From Scytonema sp. UIC 10036 (GTDB lineage Bacteria; Cyanobacteriota; Cyanobacteriia; Cyanobacteriales; Nostocaceae), in the NCBI RefSeq assembly GCF_009725235.1, contig NZ_WJFC01000253.1, forward strand, positions 1-18,496: a DNA stretch of 18,496 bases, in the 5' to 3' direction. The number at the start of each line of letters is the position of its first letter. Position 1 is the stretch's first letter. Shown here one piece after another: positions 14,380-18,496 of the stretch. A program made the translations under genes and the position numbers. Under the pieces are notes generated by a model. The model searched no databases. It was given only the letters and a program-made list of their open reading frames with translations, and was not told the origin of the DNA.

Positions 14380-15411
14380 TCTAGACCAGTCAAATTAGCG
14401 GATGAATTAGAAAACACTTTTATTGACGATCGAGTTAAGCAACTGCTACCCGTGTTTGAAGCTCTCGCGCCGTACAAGCTGAATCAGCGTAAGAAGGGGG
14501 TAGGCGACATCCCAGGATGGGAACGACTAGCGGCACAGGAAGCGCGACTACTCAAGCTCACTTACCCAGACGATAAGCCAGAGGATGAAAAGGAGTATGG
14601 AACTTGCTTGAGACAAGTTACGGCACTCAAAAAAGCGCTTAAAGCATCTGCTAAGACTGACTTGAAAGACCCTGCTTTGGTGAATCCAGTCACAACCATC
14701 ATTTCTCACTTTGGCAACGCTCTTAGCTATTTGTTTAGTGAGTACAAAGAACGTCAAAACGTTAGATACAGGGAAAAAGTTACCGAACGAAGGCAGAAAG
14801 AAAACCGCGTTTTGATTGACCTGACCAACTCCCTTAAGTTTGCCCAAAGTGTCTTGACTGAGGTAGCAGAGGGGAAAAATCCTAACTGGAAAGATGTTTC
14901 TTGTGCTGTCGCACTTGCCACGGGTAGACGGATGGGAGAAGTACACTGCTCGGCTGAGTTTGAGCAGTCAGATGATTATGAGATTGCTTATAGGGGTCAA
15001 CTCAAGGGCAAAGACCGCAAGGTAAAGATAGGAGCTAAAAATGTTCCAGTGAGAAAAGCTACTTTTTACATTCCAACCCTGTTATCAGCCGAACTGATTT
15101 GTATGGGATTAGATTGGCTTGAGGCTAAGGGTAAACGTTTAGGAAGAAATGAGGATGCAGAAACTGTTAACCGTCGTTGGTCAAAAGTTTTGAATCTGGC
15201 TGTAAAAAATTGGGACATCTTCCCAGAAGATGAGCGTACTTACCACAAGTTCCGTGCTGCTTATCTACGGGCTTGTATAGCCAATGACCCAACAGTTGAC
15301 CCCTACGACTTTACCGACTATGCCAAGGACATCTTAGGGGATGACGACGAAAATACCATCAATGCTTATAAGCGCTACGAAATCAAACCTGGTACTTTAA
15401 CTAAAATTTAA
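14377..15411 (+). CDS. tel: Protelomerase (telomere resolvase)
   Basis: A 344-residue member of the TelN/TelK/TelA/ResT group, which cut palindromic telomere duplexes and rejoin them as hairpins using a tyrosine nucleophile. The helical N-terminal part (1-150) would grip DNA. The catalytic domain shows ATGRRMGEV (181-188; Arg-I), GQLKGKDRK (Lys, about 210-215), YHKFRAAYLRA with H290/R293 (HxxR position) and DDDENTINAYKRYEI with Tyr331 as likely nucleophile (Y334 is the alternative). The residue nine before Tyr331, usually His in LGH, is Asp322. Length is short compared with TelN (about 630) and nearer ResT/TelA. Perfect palindromes at both ends of this sequence supply the substrate. Promoter at 14321-14349; AGG in the leader. 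Confidence 0.88.
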   Translation: MSRPVKLADELENTFIDDRVKQLLPVFEALAPYKLNQRKKGVGDIPGWERLAAQEARLLKLTYPDDKPEDEKEYGTCLRQVTALKKALKASAKTDLKDPALVNPVTTIISHFGNALSYLFSEYKERQNVRYREKVTERRQKENRVLIDLTNSLKFAQSVLTEVAEGKNPNWKDVSCAVALATGRRMGEVHCSAEFEQSDDYEIAYRGQLKGKDRKVKIGAKNVPVRKATFYIPTLLSAELICMGLDWLEAKGKRLGRNEDAETVNRRWSKVLNLAVKNWDIFPEDERTYHKFRAAYLRACIANDPTVDPYDFTDYAKDILGDDDENTINAYKRYEIKPGTLTKI

Positions 15412-15423
15412 AATCTCTGTACC

Positions 15424-15460
15424 AACCCTCTTGACGTTAGTAAAACTAGAGGGTTAGTAT
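15424..15460 (+). promoter_or_regulatory. Promoter/operator of the 15472 gene with two inverted iterons
   Basis: TTGACG (15431-15436) and TAGTAT (15455-15460) lie 18 bases apart. One iteron, AACCCTCTTGACG (15424-15436), overlaps the -35 box. A second, in inverted orientation (CTAGAGGGTTAG, 15446-15457), fills the spacer and reaches the -10. The pair can also form a stem (AACCCTCT/AGAGGGTT), so a terminator-like RNA after the protelomerase gene is an alternative reading, though no T-run follows. Confidence 0.6.
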
Positions 15461-15471
15461 AGGTATATTGA

Positions 15472-16719
15472 GTGGAACAAAACAAGCATATGACCCAAAG
15501 TGAATTAGCAGCAAAAATTGGTTCTCAATTAGCTGAAAAACTTCAAGGTGTTACTGATGAAAAGAAAATCAAAGCTTTGACCGTCAAAGCTTGGAAACAG
15601 TTAAGGGAAGCAATTAGAAACCCTAGCAGTTTCAGTTCTAGAGGCTTATCCGGAATTCGCAAAGTAGTTAAAGAGGCATTTCCAGACAGCGAAACCCCTA
15701 AACGGGGCTACTACCACACAACTCAAGGTAAGGGACAAGTATCGCGTTACGAGCATCTAGCGCTCTGGTATCTAACAGCAAACACTGACCGATGGGAAGT
15801 CACTGGGGATGAGGCGAGACAAGCATATTTTAACAACCTTCCAGAATTACCCAAATTTGAACCACAACCCGAAACACATCCCGAAGTACAGCCCGAAGCA
15901 CAGCCCGAAGCACAAACTATTAAGTTAGAAGATATGACATTGCAACAATTAGAACTAGACACTGAGACTCAAGCGATTGTTGAAAATGCTCTTGCTCACT
16001 CTGGAATGAGCCTACCCGACTTTATCAAACAAGCTTGTAGAGTGTATGCCCGAACTGTAGTAGGCAAGGCTGAACAAGCCAATAAAACTGACTTGAGCAG
16101 TATACCCACATCAGAACTACTCAATCCCGTTATACCAGAAGGTAAGAAAAAATCCACAATGGCGACATTACCAGGACGGGCTGAGGAATTGGCTAGACGC
16201 GCTATAGTCGCTATCACGCATCACAACGATATGGCTACTGAAAAATCACAAAAGTGGTGTCTTACTGGTACTGCTATCAATGCTCTAACGGGGTCAAAGA
16301 TGACATTAATTAAGAACGTTATGGAACAGTACAAAACGATGATTGATGACCATAACAGCAAACACGGACTCAATCCCTACGACAATAGAGGACGGTCAAC
16401 GAAGATTGAAGAAGACATCGATTTTGTAAATTTCTCTGAGTCAGTCGCACCAGTGACAGCCGCACCAAAAACGACCACACCAGAGACAACCGCACCATCC
16501 GCAAAACGACCAGAGGTAAAAAAAACCAAGTTAAAAATTGAGACTATGCCCGTCAACTCGTCTGCTTTGGAAATTTGGGAATTCTTACAGCAAAACCCCA
16601 ATACGAAAGCGCGTATCAAAGACGGCAGGAAAGCGCTTCATTACTTGCCAGTCACAGACGACAACGGAAATATGACAGCTATGCAAATTGAAGAAACTGG
16701 AGAAGTGATTCAACTTTAG
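15472..16719 (+). CDS. Unknown 415-aa protein, candidate iteron/end-binding or partition protein
   Basis: Begins at GTG 15472 (AGG upstream); ATG 15490 is equally possible and gives a longer 5' leader. Residues 1-120 are helical with RGLSGIRKVVKEAF and a basic patch. A Pro/Gln repeat linker (PEVQPEAQPEAQ, 137-148) follows. Residues 160-195 (LELDTETQAIVENALAHSG, then MSLPDFIKQACRVYA) resemble a ribbon-helix-helix or short HTH helix pair. Residues 235-317 (RAEELARRAIVAITHHND, KWCLTGTAINALTGSK, DDHNSKHGLNPYDNRG) look like a domain I recall from cyanobacterial plasmid proteins. A Thr/Pro linker and a small C-terminal domain complete it. Telomeric-type iterons overlap its promoter. Binding the ends is inference. 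A strong terminator follows. Confidence 0.7.
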   Translation: MEQNKHMTQSELAAKIGSQLAEKLQGVTDEKKIKALTVKAWKQLREAIRNPSSFSSRGLSGIRKVVKEAFPDSETPKRGYYHTTQGKGQVSRYEHLALWYLTANTDRWEVTGDEARQAYFNNLPELPKFEPQPETHPEVQPEAQPEAQTIKLEDMTLQQLELDTETQAIVENALAHSGMSLPDFIKQACRVYARTVVGKAEQANKTDLSSIPTSELLNPVIPEGKKKSTMATLPGRAEELARRAIVAITHHNDMATEKSQKWCLTGTAINALTGSKMTLIKNVMEQYKTMIDDHNSKHGLNPYDNRGRSTKIEEDIDFVNFSESVAPVTAAPKTTTPETTAPSAKRPEVKKTKLKIETMPVNSSALEIWEFLQQNPNTKARIKDGRKALHYLPVTDDNGNMTAMQIEETGEVIQL

Positions 16720-16752
16720 CTAAGCTGAGGTCAAATGTAGCACTTCTGCCAA

Positions 16753-16778
16753 CTCGCTACTTTTAGTAGCGGGTTTTT
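16753..16778 (+). terminator. Rho-independent terminator
   Basis: CGCTACT-TTT-AGTAGCG, extended by a T-G and a C-G pair, is followed by TTTTT (16774-16778), 34 bases after the stop of the 15472 gene. It ends the protelomerase-15472 transcription unit. Confidence 0.8.
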
Positions 16779-16844
16779 GTGTGGTGAACGAGTGTACGCT
16801 CGTTACGGCGTAGTGGCGGTTATTGTCGGGATTTAGGCGATTAG

Positions 16845-17507
16845 TTAGGAGTTGTTAAAGGGATGAGAGGGAGAGTGGGTAGGGGATTGGTTGATGTCGG
16901 GATAGGAGTATTTCCCGACATCTCCCCCCACAGGTGACAGCATAGCCAAGCTCGAAGCCGCACCCAACACCTGTTCTTCCGTTACCTCAAGATACTTCTG
17001 TAACTGCTCTAAGTTTCGATGTCCCGATATCTCCTGAATCACTCTCAACGGTATGCCAGCATTACTCATTTGGGTTAGGGCAGTCCGTCTAAAACTGTGG
17101 GTACTCACTCCAGTTATCCCAACACGAAAGCAAGCACTTCTCAAAATTCTTGCGGCTGAGTCCTCACTGATATGCCCGTTACTCCTACCGGGAAATAAAT
17201 AAACCGATCCTGCCAGTGAGCGGTAGTGGCAAAGCAGCTGTCTCAAGTCCTCAATCACTGGTATAGACCGCGTTGCCAGTTTACCTTTACTGTTGGCTTT
17301 CCTGATTATTAGCTTTGGTCTAACCAGCCCTTTGGGCGTGTAAATGTCTGATGTCAACAGGGTACACGCTTCACGAATCCTACAACCGCTAAACAGGCAT
17401 ACACCAAACAAAGTGCGATCGCGGTCATTTTCTAGCCCGTGGTTGAAAATTTGTTGTATCTCTTGTTGAGTAAGGATTTTAGCTCTGCCGTGCCGATTGA
17501 CTTTCAT
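16845..17507 (-). CDS. Tyrosine recombinase / integrase, catalytic domain only
   Basis: A 220-residue phage-integrase/Xer-type recombinase. All catalytic residues are visible: Arg43 in SGCRIREA, Lys74 in KANSKGK, His137 and Arg140 in THSFRR, His163 in SGHRN and nucleophile Tyr172 in QKYLEV. The usual N-terminal SAM-like core-binding domain (about 100 residues) is absent, so it is either a naturally short form or a truncation at the 5' side, next to the repeat-rich right end. The C-terminal 30 residues are Ser/Pro-rich and look like drift into non-coding sequence. It points leftward, convergent with the 15472 gene. It could resolve multimers or integrate the element; no attachment site is evident. 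Confidence 0.85.
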   Translation of the reverse strand: MKVNRHGRAKILTQQEIQQIFNHGLENDRDRTLFGVCLFSGCRIREACTLLTSDIYTPKGLVRPKLIIRKANSKGKLATRSIPVIEDLRQLLCHYRSLAGSVYLFPGRSNGHISEDSAARILRSACFRVGITGVSTHSFRRTALTQMSNAGIPLRVIQEISGHRNLEQLQKYLEVTEEQVLGAASSLAMLSPVGGDVGKYSYPDINQSPTHSPSHPFNNS

Positions 17508-17616
17508 CGCTCAACTGTAGACCCTATGTTACAGTTTACGGCTGATGTGACACCTAATTTGATTTCAAGGTCGTAGGGTCACGGAAATGTGAAATTTCTG
17601 GGTCACAGTAGACGCA

Positions 17617-17719
17617 GTGGACGCGGTGGAGATTTGCTTTAAAGCACTTTTGGGTTTGAGGACTGGGGATTGGGGATTGGAAGTGGACGTGGTGGAGATT
17701 TGCTTTAAAGCACTTTTGG
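17617..17719. repeat. 66-bp tandem repeat
   Basis: A 37-bp unit starting GTGGACG and containing GATTTGCTTTAAAGCACTTT is repeated at 17617-17653 and 17683-17719 (one or two differences), a period of 66 bases. GCTTTAAAGC inside it is a perfect palindrome. GTGGACGCGG continues at 17784 and beyond. Confidence 0.7.
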
Positions 17720-17884
17720 AACTGGGGACTGAGGGTTGGGGATTGGGGATTGGGTGTTGGGTGTTGGGGATTAGGGATTGGGAGTGGACGCGGTGTGGAC
17801 TCGCGGTGGACGCGGTAGACTGAGTACCGGGCATTAGGTGTTGGGTGTTGGGCATTGGGCATTGGGCATTGGGGGAGAGTTGCG
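17720..17884. repeat. Heptamer-type tandem repeats, inner right terminal repeat
   Basis: Runs of GGGGATTG, GGGTGTTG and GGGCATT repeated head to tail, with GTGGACGCGGT units between, mirror the CCCAATC/CGCGTCCAC blocks at 595-800 in inverted orientation. Such short tandem repeats are frequent in filamentous cyanobacteria. Open frames through them are low-complexity artefacts. Confidence 0.7.
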
Positions 17885-18420
17885 ATCGCCTTTGGCGCAA
17901 GCTGTACCCAGCTTATCGCCCAAACCACAATCATTGGAATTGCCAATGAATCGGCGGCGGTGATAGGGTAAAAACCTATGGGACTGTGAATGCTGCTATG
18001 TCTGTACTAGAGGGTTAAGCCTAAGAGGGGAAAAAGTTGCGGTAGCGGGAACGCCCTTATCTGTATACCAAGGGTCAAGTTAAGACATGATAGGTGTACA
18101 AGAGGGTTAGAGAATAGAGACTCAGTAAAGATGTGACAAAAATCGTCTTTTTTGATGAGTAGACTAGAGGTTAAGTCATGCACATATGCCTGTACTAGGG
18201 TAAAAACAAGCTTGTACATACATATTTATCTATGCACTAGAAGGTTAAGCCATGCACCTATGCCTGTACAAGGGTAGCCGCAAGCTGATACATGAATGCA
18301 CTAGAGGGTTAAACCAACGATTCTATGTGTAGACTAGGGGACTAAGCAACGCATACATGAGTAGACCAGGGCATTAATGCAGAGATAAGCGACAATGCGC
18401 GACAATTTAGACCAAACGAC
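17885..18420. repeat. Right terminal inverted repeat (diverged)
   Basis: The inverted counterpart of 77-595, keeping the same order of blocks and distances to the telomere within about 15 bases. The AATCGTCTTTTTTG segment (about 18141-18154) and the 24-bp block at 17925-17948 are the non-iteron landmarks. No gene is evident. Confidence 0.85.
17998..18375 (-). repeat. Right telomere-proximal iteron array
   Basis: About ten copies of the iteron, here read on the minus strand (plus-strand form TnTACTAGAGGGTTAAG), lie near 18003, 18061, 18093, 18158, 18188, 18232, 18263, 18295, 18327 and 18358. Quality varies from near-perfect to about two-thirds matching. Orientation is opposite to the left array, so at both ends the motif points the same way relative to the hairpin. 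Confidence 0.8.
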
Positions 18421-18496
18421 TGGTGCAGATATAACCTTACTAACATTCCTTGTTCTCATGAGAACAAGGAATGTTAGTAAGGTTATATCTGCACCA
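18421..18496. repeat. Right hairpin telomere (protelomerase target palindrome)
   Basis: A perfect 76-bp palindrome, axis 18458|18459. The 24-bp core (18447-18470) and the ACCTTACT/AGTAAGGT arms match the left telomere; five bases between core and arm and the outer 13 bases differ. The natural end is probably the axis, with 18459-18496 being read-through. Confidence 0.93.

Noticed and set aside
17554..17946. 130- and 111-codon leftward frames at the right end
   Set aside because: They translate heptamer repeats into Pro/His/Gln/Ser low-complexity runs.
1..18496. CRISPR array, tRNA or rRNA genes
   Set aside because: The terminal repeats are imperfect and irregularly spaced with no constant spacers, so they are iterons; no tRNA cloverleaf or rRNA signature was seen.

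Overview
This window looks like one complete linear replicon with covalently closed hairpin ends, from a cyanobacterium. It opens with a perfect 76-base palindrome (1-76, axis 38|39) and closes with another (18421-18496, axis 18458|18459). The two share the same 24-bp core and the same ACCTTACT/AGTAAGGT arms. If each axis is the hairpin tip, the true molecule is about 18,420 bp and the outer 38 bases at each end are read-through onto the other strand. A gene at 14377-15411 encodes a protelomerase (telomere resolvase), the enzyme that makes such ends. The cyanobacterial assignment rests on six HIP1 octamers (GCGATCGC at 563, 2144, 3027, 3291, 17415, 17882), heptamer-type CCCAATC/CCCAGTC repeats, and a CyRepA1-type replication protein. 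I recognise no capsid, tail, portal or relaxase gene, so a linear plasmid fits better than a phage genome.

Layout. Positions 1-800 and 17600-18496 are diverged terminal inverted repeats: telomere, then an array of roughly 22-bp iterons (consensus TTAACCyTCTwGT), then heptamer and GCG-rich repeats. Positions 800-1777 carry no convincing gene. A small rightward cluster (1778-2834) encodes a helix-turn-helix protein and two unknowns. The leftward repA (3056-6637) encodes a 1193-residue primase/helicase-like replication protein. A 1.1-kb structured intergenic stretch (6638-7738) is the best place to look for the origin and repA control. A leftward small gene (7739-8044) is divergent from a rightward series: an HTH protein, four small proteins (one a secreted peptide, one membrane-anchored), a coiled-coil protein and a membrane-anchored FtsK/HerA-type ATPase (8264-13134). 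After a 306-bp intergenic stretch come a Cys-rich protein (13441), the protelomerase, a 415-residue unknown protein (15472) and a leftward tyrosine recombinase (16845-17507).

How it may work together. By analogy with phage-plasmid N15, the Rep protein would start replication internally, forks would run round the hairpins, and the protelomerase would cut the duplicated telomere palindromes and rejoin them as hairpins. The most interesting regulatory signal is that the telomere-proximal iteron recurs internally only at the promoters of the protelomerase and of the 415-residue gene, where it overlaps the -35 boxes. This suggests one protein that binds both the chromosome ends and these promoters; the 415-residue product is a reasonable but unproven candidate. 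Other repeated sites (TTCCGGAAC near repA and the 8264 gene; GGGACA boxes at two promoter regions) suggest further internal regulatory circuits.
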